In this document: in pieces, positions 26,502 through 35,327 of the stretch | Position numbering within the stretch: the stretch's first letter is position 1 | Layout of the letters: each line of letters opens with the position of its first letter | Assembly: GCA_030158725.1 (NCBI GenBank) | Contig: JAOASJ010000050.1 | Span: 19,495 to 68,900, forward strand | Direction: 5' to 3' | Length of the DNA: 49,406 nt | Origin: Bacteroidia bacterium | GTDB taxonomy: Bacteria > Bacteroidota > Bacteroidia > NS11-12g > UBA955 | Translations under genes and position numbers: made by a program | The notes under the pieces: model-generated | What the model was told of the DNA's origin: nothing | The model's database searches: none | What the model saw: the letters and a program-made list of their open reading frames with translations, nothing else

Positions 26502-28618
26502 AAGTCAAACATTTAAAAAGTTCCCTTTATTTCTTAACGCTATTTCTTTTAGCTTGCTCTGGTCCGCGCATTCACATTCCTAGTGCATATGAAACTAAGG
26601 CTGTTTTCCAAGGTGAAGAAGAAATCAATGTTGGGCCCAACAACATCTCCGAAGCAGGAGATTTGGCCGAAGAATTTCCAGAAGAAAGTATCATAAATGA
26701 CCGTATTAAAGTTACAGTTGATTTTACATTTAATGACAAATACGATTCGTCTTTGTACTATAAACAGTATATTTCTGAAAATAAAAAAGCCGATAGCTTA
26801 GCAAAAATCGAAAAAGCAAAAAAATCGAAAAGCAAAAGCAAACCTGAATTAACAGAGCATCCAATTCCTGATGGTCAAGTATTCATGACTTCAACTTATG
26901 AGTATGAATATAAAACCATTCGTGATTTTGTTGAAGAACCAATTGTTTTACATTACAATTCAATGGTGTCTGTAAATAAGTTCTACGCCAAGATTGACAA
27001 CAATTCAGCAAACCTTAAAAAACGAGATGAAAGCAATGATGGATACATGTATTTCAAGACAGATAGTCGATATAAAATCTATGACTTAAATTTACCAGTC
27101 AGAGGTACAGAGGTTAGTTATGAGTACACAGAAGAATGCAGAGACGCAAAATTCAACAGTGTAATGTATATACCTGATGACCATTTCACACAAAAGAAAA
27201 TTATAAAAATTGCCCTTCATGATTATTTAAAATTTGAAATCATTGAAAAGAATTTTGAAGGTTTAATCTATACAAAAGATACCGTTTTGGAATATCCTAA
27301 AACTGGTGCTAATAAAGAGAAAATTAAATATCTAGTTTATACTTTTAAACGCTTAAAAGGCTTTCAAAACTATGAATCAGATAGAGGTCCATCATACAAT
27401 TATCCAATGTTGTATTTCCAGTTTAAATCTGCTTCAAAAAATGGAAGAACACATCAAATTCTAAACAATACCGATGATTTATATAGATGGTACCGATTGG
27501 TTTCCTCTAATTTAACAAATGACACATCAGTTTTTGCCCAATTCACAAAGAATCTTGTAAAAGACAAAAAATCTGATGAAGACAAAATCAAAACAGTTTT
27601 TTATTGGATACAAGACAACATACGTTACATCGCTTTTGAAGATGGTATTGCTGGCTTCAGACCTGATGAATGTGCAGACGTATTCAGAAAAAGATACGGC
27701 GATTGTAAAGGAATGGCCAATTTAACAAAGAACATGTTAAAGGTATTGGGTTACGATGCCAGAATGGTTTGGATTGGCACAAAACATCAAAATTTTAGTT
27801 ATGATGCTCCTGGTATGCCCGTTGACAACCATGCTATTTGTGCAGTAAAATTAAATGGAAAATTTGTATTCCTAGATGGCACTGAAAACTATATTGCCAT
27901 GTACGATTATGCAAATAGAATTCAAGGCAGAAAATGCATAGTAGAAAATGGAGAAAACTATACCATTGAAACTATTCCTGAATGGGGATATGAACACAAT
28001 GAAGCTTCCAGTGTAGAGACTATAAACATTAATGGCTTAATGCTCAATAGTCACATTAAAAAAACATATAAAGGAGAGAGTAAACTCGATCTAATTCGTG
28101 GATTTAACTACCTAGAAACAGAAAGTAAAAGTGAGGTCCTTCACAACTACCTTAAAAACAATAATATTAATTTCAAAATTAGCAATATTGTTTCAAGTGA
28201 TTTGGGAAATAGAGACATTGTTCCTGAAATTTCTTACGACCTGAACATACAAAATCAAATAATAAAAGGTAAAGACAGATTGTATGTGAGCATAGAATGG
28301 GAAAGAGATTTTGATGGTGTTTGGTTTGATTCATCAAGAAGAGTTGACTTTGATTTGGGCCATAAAAACTTCGTAAACAAAGTGGTTACTTTAAACTTAA
28401 ACAAAGACCAAAAAGTTATTTACTTGCCAAGTGCCGTTAATATTGACAACGAATATTACACCTTTAAATTAGAAATGAAAATTGTTGGAAATACTATTGT
28501 TTATACCAAGACAATTATCAACAAAAAAGACTACTTACCTAGCTCTTTGCTTAAGACATTTATGAATGATTGCAAGCAACTCTCCGCATTTTATAATTCC
28601 TATATTGAAATTCAATAA
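26498..28618 (+). CDS. Transglutaminase-like lipoprotein, DUF3857 type, with intact triad
   Basis: 706 residues. Lipobox at Cys20 (LFLLACSG), so membrane-anchored in the periplasm. A transglutaminase-core domain lies at about 360-480 with the Cys-His-Asp triad C403 (YGDCKGMAN), H445 (VDNHAIC) and D460 (FLDGTE). The flanks are beta-rich like DUF3857-type N-terminal and C-terminal domains. Such proteins may cut or link peptides, and the substrate is unknown. Coupled to the symporter gene by an ATGA overlap; 19 nt separate it from its inactive-looking relative. Confidence 0.85.
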   Translation: MKVKHLKSSLYFLTLFLLACSGPRIHIPSAYETKAVFQGEEEINVGPNNISEAGDLAEEFPEESIINDRIKVTVDFTFNDKYDSSLYYKQYISENKKADSLAKIEKAKKSKSKSKPELTEHPIPDGQVFMTSTYEYEYKTIRDFVEEPIVLHYNSMVSVNKFYAKIDNNSANLKKRDESNDGYMYFKTDSRYKIYDLNLPVRGTEVSYEYTEECRDAKFNSVMYIPDDHFTQKKIIKIALHDYLKFEIIEKNFEGLIYTKDTVLEYPKTGANKEKIKYLVYTFKRLKGFQNYESDRGPSYNYPMLYFQFKSASKNGRTHQILNNTDDLYRWYRLVSSNLTNDTSVFAQFTKNLVKDKKSDEDKIKTVFYWIQDNIRYIAFEDGIAGFRPDECADVFRKRYGDCKGMANLTKNMLKVLGYDARMVWIGTKHQNFSYDAPGMPVDNHAICAVKLNGKFVFLDGTENYIAMYDYANRIQGRKCIVENGENYTIETIPEWGYEHNEASSVETININGLMLNSHIKKTYKGESKLDLIRGFNYLETESKSEVLHNYLKNNNINFKISNIVSSDLGNRDIVPEISYDLNIQNQIIKGKDRLYVSIEWERDFDGVWFDSSRRVDFDLGHKNFVNKVVTLNLNKDQKVIYLPSAVNIDNEYYTFKLEMKIVGNTIVYTKTIINKKDYLPSSLLKTFMNDCKQLSAFYNSYIEIQ

Positions 28619-28637
28619 CTAAAACTCGAAATCAAAA

Positions 28638-30857
28638 ATGAAAAAAATATTCTTATTCCCATTTTTATTGTTCAGCATATGCATAATGGGACAATCTCAA
28701 TTTGAGAAAACATATTTTAGCCAAGCTTTTAATGACACTTTCAAAAATGAATCAGTTGTTATTGTTAGAATGATGGATGAAAGCACCTATACAAATTATG
28801 GTATTGATGATTATAAAGTCAATGTGGTATTTAGAGCTCAATATTTGTTAAAAGACATTTCTGCAATAAGCAATTTTAGCACCTTGTTAAAAAACAATGA
28901 TCTAAAGCGATATGAGTTAAAGCAGATTAAGCCTAATGGAAAAGTAAATACTATTTACGAATATTTTGACAAGAACTATCCTGATGATGGATATGACAAG
29001 CCAGAAAATCAAGAGGAAGATGAAGAAAAGAAAAAAGAGGAAATTCCATTAGAAGGTTTAGAAATTGGCGATATTATCGATTATAAATACGAATATACCT
29101 TCACCACAAAGTCGAAAGACTTCAGAAAAATTTCTATTAACAATGGCAAATTCGACCATTCAATTATTGAAATTATCAACCACAACAGAAACAAGTATTT
29201 AATCTTTAAAAATAAATTTGTAGAGGAAAGCTACCCAATTGCAAGTAGTGTTACTTATATTAGTGTGCCTAGCGAATTAAAACTAATTCAAAAGTCATTT
29301 AACTGTGGCTATAAATTCACCGAAAAAAGCAATGCTGGGAAAACCACCTATGAATGTAATTTTGATTTAGTAAAGGCCTTCAAAAGCGAAGATTTTAGCT
29401 ATAATTACTTGCACCATCCTGTAGTGAAGTATGCATTAATCCAAACAGATAATTCTAAAAAGCCTAATTTTAGCTACCAATTTGAAGACCCAAACGTTTC
29501 AGAAGAAGATATAGTAAGTTTGGGAAGGAAATTTTATCAAAACAAAAACTACATACCTAAATTTCTTTATTACTTAAATACTCAAAAATCTAGTGAAGCC
29601 TATACAGAAGTAAGCCTGAATAAATTTTTCTCAGCATTTTTAAGCACTTTCACCAAAAACGACAAAGACAAATACAGCAAATTGAATAAACTTCATGAGT
29701 ATTTAGTAAATGAAGATGAGTTAAACCAAATGCCATATGGAGACATGGCCTATACGGTAGTAATGGCAAGGTTTTGCGACAAACTTGGCATTAAATACAA
29801 AATGATGGCCTCATTGAACCGTTATGATGGCCCTTGGGCTGACATCATTTCTCCTTACGAAATTACCTGGGGGCTTTATATTCCGAGAAAAGAAAAAGAT
29901 TTATATGTGAATTCTTATACCAAAGAAAGCAATATATACCAAAGATTTGGCTCTTATTCAGGGACTGACCTTATTGTATTCGATCCAAAAGACAATACTA
30001 AGCCTTCTGAAAAAATCAAATACCCTATGGTTTCTGCATCTGAAAATCTTTACATCCAAAATTCAGAAATAACGAAATCAGATGATAAAGAATACGATTA
30101 TACTTTTGTTAACACCTATTCAATGAGCGGTTCTCAAAAAGATGCGATTAGTGATTACATCAGAAGCCAATTTGACTATGAAAGATTAAGAACTCCTTAT
30201 AACTTTTTTGGCTTAGTTAATTATAGTGATTTGTACAATTTCAAAGAATTTAGTTCAAACGAAGAATGGTTTGAAGAAGCAAATAGGATAGACTCTTCTT
30301 ACCGTCTATACTTCAAAGATTATTACAAAGGAAGAATGTTAGCTTTCCTATATAACGAATATCAATTTTCTGATATTAGTATTGATAGTATGCGCATTTT
30401 TGAAGACGGTAATTACCCTGATGACGAATCTAAAGATTATGGATTTAAAGTTGTTTTTAAAACCAAAGGATTAATTGAAAAAAGCAGCAATGAATCAATT
30501 CTAGTGCTTAATTTGGGTAAATTAATGACCGAGCAATATCAATTGTCCGACTACAAAGTAGAAGAGCGCATTTCAGACGTTTACAATAGCAACTTGAAGG
30601 AAATCCATTGGAACAACAGTATAGACATTCCAGAAGGCTACGAATGCATCAATTTGGACGATTTTAACATTACTTTTGAGAATGCTGCTGGCATATTTAA
30701 AACAACAGCAACGATTGAAGATGGAAAAATTGTATTCAAAATTGAAAAGACATACAAAGCACATTATCTTCCTAAAGAAAACTGGATGGATATGGTTAAT
30801 TTCTTGCATACTGCTGAAAAAGTCTTCATGAAAAAACTGATTTTAAAGAAAAAATAA
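28638..30857 (+). CDS. DUF3857-type secreted protein, transglutaminase fold without the catalytic residues
   Basis: 739 residues with a signal peptide (1-19, ending CIMGQS). It has the same layout as the preceding gene: an N-terminal domain typical of DUF3857 (DIIDYKYEYTF) and a helical core with MPYGDMAYTVVMARFCDKLG. There the catalytic Cys of GDCKG is replaced by Met370, and no NHA histidine or LDGT aspartate follows. It is therefore probably a non-catalytic partner or binding protein. An acidic stretch (ENQEEDEEKKKEEIP) lies near residue 125. It is followed after 40 nt by an L,D-transpeptidase gene. Confidence 0.82.
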   Translation: MKKIFLFPFLLFSICIMGQSQFEKTYFSQAFNDTFKNESVVIVRMMDESTYTNYGIDDYKVNVVFRAQYLLKDISAISNFSTLLKNNDLKRYELKQIKPNGKVNTIYEYFDKNYPDDGYDKPENQEEDEEKKKEEIPLEGLEIGDIIDYKYEYTFTTKSKDFRKISINNGKFDHSIIEIINHNRNKYLIFKNKFVEESYPIASSVTYISVPSELKLIQKSFNCGYKFTEKSNAGKTTYECNFDLVKAFKSEDFSYNYLHHPVVKYALIQTDNSKKPNFSYQFEDPNVSEEDIVSLGRKFYQNKNYIPKFLYYLNTQKSSEAYTEVSLNKFFSAFLSTFTKNDKDKYSKLNKLHEYLVNEDELNQMPYGDMAYTVVMARFCDKLGIKYKMMASLNRYDGPWADIISPYEITWGLYIPRKEKDLYVNSYTKESNIYQRFGSYSGTDLIVFDPKDNTKPSEKIKYPMVSASENLYIQNSEITKSDDKEYDYTFVNTYSMSGSQKDAISDYIRSQFDYERLRTPYNFFGLVNYSDLYNFKEFSSNEEWFEEANRIDSSYRLYFKDYYKGRMLAFLYNEYQFSDISIDSMRIFEDGNYPDDESKDYGFKVVFKTKGLIEKSSNESILVLNLGKLMTEQYQLSDYKVEERISDVYNSNLKEIHWNNSIDIPEGYECINLDDFNITFENAAGIFKTTATIEDGKIVFKIEKTYKAHYLPKENWMDMVNFLHTAEKVFMKKLILKKK

Positions 30858-30897
30858 TCTCCAACAATAAAATCCAATTTACTGGCGTTTAAAAAAT

Positions 30898-31545
30898 ATG
30901 AAGCTGTTTAAAATAATATTGAGTTTAGCCCTTTTTGGAATACTCACATATTCTTTTAAAAGTGTCAATGGCCCTAAACCAAAAGTATATAGAGATACCG
31001 TTTACCGTTTCCCTCCAAAAGCTAAGACCGTTAACTCAAGTGCTAATGCGGCTAAGCCAAAATTACCTGAGATAGCGAAAAAGAAAATAGAAGTAGCTGA
31101 AGAAGATAGAGTAATTTCTATTACCTCTACAATTACCCGTTTTAGAGTTAAGAAATCTGCTCAAAAACTTTACGCTTATTTCGCAGACACATTTAAAGTA
31201 TTTAGAATTTCCTTGGGAGCCAACCCTATTGGACATAAAATAAAAGAAGGAGACAATAAAACACCCGAAGGCACCTATTACATTTCATATAAAAATCCGA
31301 ATAGTAGAGGCTATAAATCATTAAAAATATCTTATCCAAATGAACAAGATAAACAAAATGCTAAGGCGTTAAATGTTAATCCAGGAGGAGATATATTTAT
31401 ACATGGATTGTGGTGGGCTGAGCAAGACCCAAAAAACCATTGGAAAGACAATTGGACCCGTGGATGTATTGCTCTAAACAATCAAGAAATTGAAGAGATT
31501 TTTAACCACACTGAAAACAACACTGAAATTACTATCCTACCATAA
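30898..31545 (+). CDS. L,D-transpeptidase (YkuD domain), periplasmic
   Basis: 215 residues with an N-terminal hydrophobic signal or anchor (about 5-22) and a low-complexity linker. The YkuD domain has H169 (IFIHGLWW) and catalytic C190 in RGCIALNN, the family's HG...GCI pattern. It would form 3-3 crosslinks in peptidoglycan or attach proteins to it; the short YafK/ErfK-like core does not say which. Last gene of the symporter-transglutaminase run. Its TAA stop is directly followed by the stop of the gene on the other strand. Confidence 0.9.
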   Translation: MKLFKIILSLALFGILTYSFKSVNGPKPKVYRDTVYRFPPKAKTVNSSANAAKPKLPEIAKKKIEVAEEDRVISITSTITRFRVKKSAQKLYAYFADTFKVFRISLGANPIGHKIKEGDNKTPEGTYYISYKNPNSRGYKSLKISYPNEQDKQNAKALNVNPGGDIFIHGLWWAEQDPKNHWKDNWTRGCIALNNQEIEEIFNHTENNTEITILP

Positions 31546-31965
31546 TTACATGGTTTGGCAGTATGATTCAATATAGGCTTTCAATTCTGGAATTTCAGCT
31601 TCATTTTCAAGATATGAAGTTTGCATGCTAATAATCTCGCCTGTCTCCTTCAATTTAAAATTAATCTCATATAATTGATAATTAACCTTATCAACTTGCT
31701 CCCATTTTAAGATTCTTGGTCTCTGGATTACAGTGAAGGAATATCTAACACCAATTTCATCTACGATTAAGAAACACTCTTGTTTAAAAAACCCCAATCT
31801 GAATTTTCTGAAAATTAAATATACCAATGCCATAATTGGGAAAACCAAAAAGCTAAACCACATGATACTCGGAAAAGTAACCAAACTAACTATGATACTA
31901 AAGATTGAAAATGCGGCCACCATTGGTGCCTCAGATTTGTTTCTATTTAATTTAAATAAACGCAT
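31546..31965 (-). CDS. Small membrane protein with PH-like C-terminal part
   Basis: 139 residues. Two hydrophobic helices at about 15-33 and 34-51 are followed by a strand-rich soluble part (ECFLIVDEIGVRYSFTVIQRPRILKWEQVDKV) that resembles YcxB/PH-like membrane-associated domains. Function unknown. The start ATG 31965 lies only seven bases from a -7 box. It abuts the L,D-transpeptidase gene tail to tail with no spacer. Confidence 0.75.
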   Translation of the reverse strand: MRLFKLNRNKSEAPMVAAFSIFSIIVSLVTFPSIMWFSFLVFPIMALVYLIFRKFRLGFFKQECFLIVDEIGVRYSFTVIQRPRILKWEQVDKVNYQLYEINFKLKETGEIISMQTSYLENEAEIPELKAYIESYCQTM

Positions 31966-31972
31966 GAGGTGG

Positions 31973-32006
31973 CAAAATTAAACTTTTATTTGCTAATACG
32001 TGCAAA
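31973..32006 (-). promoter_or_regulatory. Promoter of the small membrane protein gene
   Basis: On the minus strand TTTG (32003-32006), 22 nt, TAATTTTG (31973-31980). The -7 box is exact and the spacing slightly long. It lies at the 3' end of prmC. Confidence 0.5.
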
Positions 32007-32822
32007 GCGTTTTTTACCACTTAAGTCATATTTAAAAAGACAATTGAGTTCCTTTTCAATACACCAAAAAGCAAGATCATTGGCAGTTATTGGATTTAAT
32101 TCAAAATAAATATGGGGCATTTTCTTTTCTAAAAAAAGCTGAATAACCCGCTTGTAAAACAACAAGGCATCGTCATCATATACAAACAATGCCAAATGCG
32201 GTTCATAATCTAGAACATTTATTCCCATTGCCTCCTTCTCCTCAATTTTAATATAAGGGGGATTGCAAACCACTAGATCAGGTTGTTCGAACTGATAATC
32301 CTGGGTCAATAAATCGTGCACTTCCCATTGAACCATTGAAAAATCAAAATTTAAACTTTCACTTTTCTTACCCATTTCTACAGCTTTTTCAGAGATATCT
32401 GTTGCAATGATCTTAGAATTAGGAAAGTATTTACGCATTGCCAATGCCAAACAAGCGCTACCTGTGCAAAAATCAGTTATCACGTTTATAGGGCTTTTTT
32501 CTTCCTCAACAATCCATTGTACCAATTCTTCCGTCTCTGGCCTAGGGATTAGAACATCTGAATTGACTAATATTTTTAAGCCAGAAAAATACTCATAACC
32601 CAATATATGCTGAATGGGCTCGCAATTTTTCAATCGAACTAAAATAGCTTCCAATTCATCTTGACTTTCAAATAAATCATCACCATGTAAAATTAAATCC
32701 TTGCTGGTTTTAGAAAACAGATTCTCAAACAAGTAATTAAGTACTGCTGTTGCTTCTGACTGCTCATAAACAAGAGAGAGTGTTTCTTTTGAATTTCGAT
32801 AGGCTTCCCTCAATGTTATCAT
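31986..32822 (-). CDS. prmC: Release factor glutamine N5-methyltransferase
   Basis: 278 residues. Methylates the GGQ glutamine of RF1 and RF2 using S-adenosylmethionine. Motifs: an N-terminal helical domain, ELVQWIVEE, the SAM loop ITDFCTGSACLALAMRKYFP and the substrate-glutamine motif NPPY in LVVCNPPYI. Divergent from ribD, with overlapping -7-like boxes between the two starts. Confidence 0.95.
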   Translation of the reverse strand: MITLREAYRNSKETLSLVYEQSEATAVLNYLFENLFSKTSKDLILHGDDLFESQDELEAILVRLKNCEPIQHILGYEYFSGLKILVNSDVLIPRPETEELVQWIVEEEKSPINVITDFCTGSACLALAMRKYFPNSKIIATDISEKAVEMGKKSESLNFDFSMVQWEVHDLLTQDYQFEQPDLVVCNPPYIKIEEKEAMGINVLDYEPHLALFVYDDDALLFYKRVIQLFLEKKMPHIYFELNPITANDLAFWCIEKELNCLFKYDLSGKKRFARISK

Positions 32823-32839
32823 GTATGCAAAGTTTTAAG

Positions 32840-32847
32840 TAATTTCG
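32840..32847 (+). promoter_or_regulatory. -7 box of ribD
   Basis: TAATTTCG, a TTCG variant also seen before pruA. It is followed by GCAGA and then the ATA proposed as the ribD start. The predicted transcript start coincides with that ATA. A divergent -7-like box (AAACTTTG on the minus strand, 32828-32835) serves prmC. Confidence 0.5.
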
Positions 32848-32851
32848 CAGA

Positions 32852-33871
32852 ATAACAAATCAAGACGAAAAATATATTTCTAAATGCCTTGCCTTGGCCG
32901 AAAAAGGATTTGGACAAGTGTCGCCAAATCCAATGGTGGGCTGCCTGATAGTGCACAATGGTGAAATTATTGGGTCTGGTTATCACAAAGAATATGGTGG
33001 TCCACATGCCGAAGTTAATGCGATTAACAATGTAAAAGACTCTAGTTTGTTAAAAGAATCGACAGCTTATGTTTCTCTTGAGCCTTGTTCGCATTTTGGC
33101 AAAACCCCACCCTGCGCAGACCTTTTAATTAAAGCAGGTATCAAAAAAGTTGTAATTGGTAGCCTAGACCCTAACCCACTAGTTGCAGGTCAAGGAATGG
33201 AGAAACTAATTCAAGCAGGAATAAAAGTAGAATACTCTGTTCTTGAAAATGAGTGTAAGAAACTGAACAAACGATTTTTTACCTTCATAAATAAAAAAAG
33301 ACCTTTTATTATTTTAAAATGGGCTGAATCTGCAGATGGATATATTGGTTCAGAAGACACCAAACAAATTAGTGGACTTGCTGCACAAAAACGACTGCAT
33401 AAGTGGAGAAGTGAAGAAGATGCTTTTTTAGTTGGAACCAACACCTTGCTACTTGATAATCCTCAGTTAAACACTAGGCTTTGGAAAGGCAAAAATCCGA
33501 TAAGAGTAGCAATAGATTTTGAACTTAAATCTGAAAACAAACATCTAAAATTCTATGATCAAAGCCAAAGAAGCATCATCTTAAATGGCGTTAAGAATGA
33601 AAGCAGCAATGGTATTGAATTTATAAAGATATCGGACACTAAAATTGAAACTATTGTAAACGCTTTATATCAATGTAAAATATCTAGTGTGGTAATTGAA
33701 GGTGGTTCTCAATTATTAAATAGTTTTATTGAAGCAAACATTTACGATGAAATTAGAATTTTAAAGTCAAAAAAACTCATGTTGATCAACGGAATAAAAG
33801 CCCCCAAAATTGACTTTATAGCTTCTAGCACGGAAGATTTAATCGATGATTATTTAAATATTTACGAATGA
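32852..33871 (+). CDS. ribD: Riboflavin bifunctional deaminase/reductase
   Basis: 339 residues if begun at ATA 32852. The N-terminal deaminase has zinc ligands H52 (PHAEVNA), C79 and C88 (EPCSHFGKTPPC) and catalytic E54. The C-terminal reductase starts near RPFIILKWAESADG and ends with VVIEGGSQLLNSF. It catalyses two consecutive steps of riboflavin synthesis. No ATG, GTG or TTG lies in frame between the stop at 32840-32842 and TTG 32894, and beginning at 32894 would remove the first conserved helix (YISKCLALAEKG). An AUA start gives the family's normal N-terminus. The end overlaps the next gene by 4 nt. Confidence 0.92.
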   Translation: MTNQDEKYISKCLALAEKGFGQVSPNPMVGCLIVHNGEIIGSGYHKEYGGPHAEVNAINNVKDSSLLKESTAYVSLEPCSHFGKTPPCADLLIKAGIKKVVIGSLDPNPLVAGQGMEKLIQAGIKVEYSVLENECKKLNKRFFTFINKKRPFIILKWAESADGYIGSEDTKQISGLAAQKRLHKWRSEEDAFLVGTNTLLLDNPQLNTRLWKGKNPIRVAIDFELKSENKHLKFYDQSQRSIILNGVKNESSNGIEFIKISDTKIETIVNALYQCKISSVVIEGGSQLLNSFIEANIYDEIRILKSKKLMLINGIKAPKIDFIASSTEDLIDDYLNIYE

Positions 33872-34713
33872 TTTATTTACTCCTATCTGTTGCATTGTCG
33901 GCAAGTTTGTTCTTGTTTTTTAAATGGTTCGACCTTAAGAATATCGCCACTCTTCCAGCAATCAGTGGAAATTATATAGCATGTATTATTACAGGCTTAA
34001 TAATGAACCAAGGTGTCAATTTTGAACATTTAAACACCAATATTATTGTAGCTAGTTTATTGCTTGGCATTCTCTTCTTTGCAATATTTTATGCAATGGC
34101 CTATTCATCATCAAAAATAGGTGTTGGAATAAGTAGTGCTGCTGCCAAACTTTCACTTATGATTCCTGTAACATTTGGTGCATTAGTGCTTCATGAATCA
34201 TTTGGTTTATTGCGAATATTTGCTTTGTTCTTGTCTATTCCTGCTGTTGTATTAATGACCTATACCAAAGGTGAAAAATGGTCATTAAAAACCTTACTTA
34301 TTCCCTTAATTATTTTTATTGGATCTGGTATTATTGACACCTCACTTAACATCTTGCAAAAGAATCTCAATGGAACATCTCCATCGAGTGTTATCATCCT
34401 AATTTTTTCAATGGCTTTAGCAAGCTCTATTGTATTTTCCATATTCACAAAAGTCAACCTCACTAGAGAATATAAAAGTCTATCACATGGTATAATTCTA
34501 GGTATTCCAAATTATTTCTCTGTACATTTTATGATGCTGGCTCTAGGCTCAGGGTTCTTAAGTTCAGGTCAATTTTATTTGGTAAACAATTCATTAGTCA
34601 TGCTATTGTCTTTCCTTTTAGCATGGATGTTTTTCTCCGAAAAAATCAACTTCTATAAAATGTTAGGCATAGTCATTTCGATTATATCCATATATTTAAT
34701 TCTATTTGCCTAA
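33868..34713 (+). CDS. EamA/DMT-family transporter
   Basis: 281 residues with about ten hydrophobic segments arranged as two five-helix halves, the layout of drug/metabolite transporters. It begins in the ribD stop (ATGA) and shares one base with the next gene, so it is co-transcribed with ribD. The substrate is not evident; the link to riboflavin is positional only. Confidence 0.85.
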   Translation: MIYLLLSVALSASLFLFFKWFDLKNIATLPAISGNYIACIITGLIMNQGVNFEHLNTNIIVASLLLGILFFAIFYAMAYSSSKIGVGISSAAAKLSLMIPVTFGALVLHESFGLLRIFALFLSIPAVVLMTYTKGEKWSLKTLLIPLIIFIGSGIIDTSLNILQKNLNGTSPSSVIILIFSMALASSIVFSIFTKVNLTREYKSLSHGIILGIPNYFSVHFMMLALGSGFLSSGQFYLVNNSLVMLLSFLLAWMFFSEKINFYKMLGIVISIISIYLILFA

Positions 34714-35327
34714 TGTTATTTTCGAGTACCTACAAAATGATAGATTCTTCTTGTGAATGCTTATACAAAGCAAAGGGAAGTAAATTTTTCGCATATGCAT
34801 GGCCAGTAAAAACTGAGGCAGAAATAAAAAACCATTTGAATGAGATAAAGGAAAAGTATCCAGATGCTACTCACCACTGTTATGCTTGGATACTTGGGCA
34901 TGACAAACAGAATTTTAGAGCCAATGACGATGGAGAACCATCAAACACAGCAGGTAAGCCAATCTTAAGACAAATTCAAAGACTTGATTTATGTAATACT
35001 TTGGTAATCGTTGTAAGATATTTTGGTGGTACTATGTTAGGCGTTCCCGGCCTAATCGAAGCCTATGGATCTGCAGCAGCAGAATGCCTAACTCTAACCA
35101 AAATTACTGAATATCCAATACTTGAAAAATATACAGTTTCCTGCCCTTTTGGAATGGAAAACGAAGTATTTAAATCATGCAAACAATTCCATGCTTCATT
35201 ATCCGTTCTACCCGAAGAATCATGTTTTTCTGCAGAAATTAAAATACCTTTGCATAAAGCGGGTGAATTTAAAAACCATTTGGCTCTCAATTATCAAATA
35301 AACATTGAATATAAAGGAATAGAATGA
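34713..35327 (+). CDS. YigZ/IMPACT family protein
   Basis: 204 residues. An N-terminal IMPACT domain (ATHHCYAWILG, DDGEPSNTAGKPIL, VVRYFGGTMLGVPGLIEAYG) and a C-terminal ferredoxin-like DUF1949-type domain. It is cytoplasmic, and the bacterial role is uncertain (translation- or protease-related proposals). The ATG shares its first base with the transporter's stop, and its own end overlaps the following secreted-protein gene by 4 nt. Confidence 0.92.
   Translation: MLFSSTYKMIDSSCECLYKAKGSKFFAYAWPVKTEAEIKNHLNEIKEKYPDATHHCYAWILGHDKQNFRANDDGEPSNTAGKPILRQIQRLDLCNTLVIVVRYFGGTMLGVPGLIEAYGSAAAECLTLTKITEYPILEKYTVSCPFGMENEVFKSCKQFHASLSVLPEESCFSAEIKIPLHKAGEFKNHLALNYQINIEYKGIE

Noticed and set aside
26498-31545. 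New toxin or defence system
   Set aside because: Domains (Na+ symporter, transglutaminase-like, L,D-transpeptidase) fit envelope upkeep; no immunity or defence signature.
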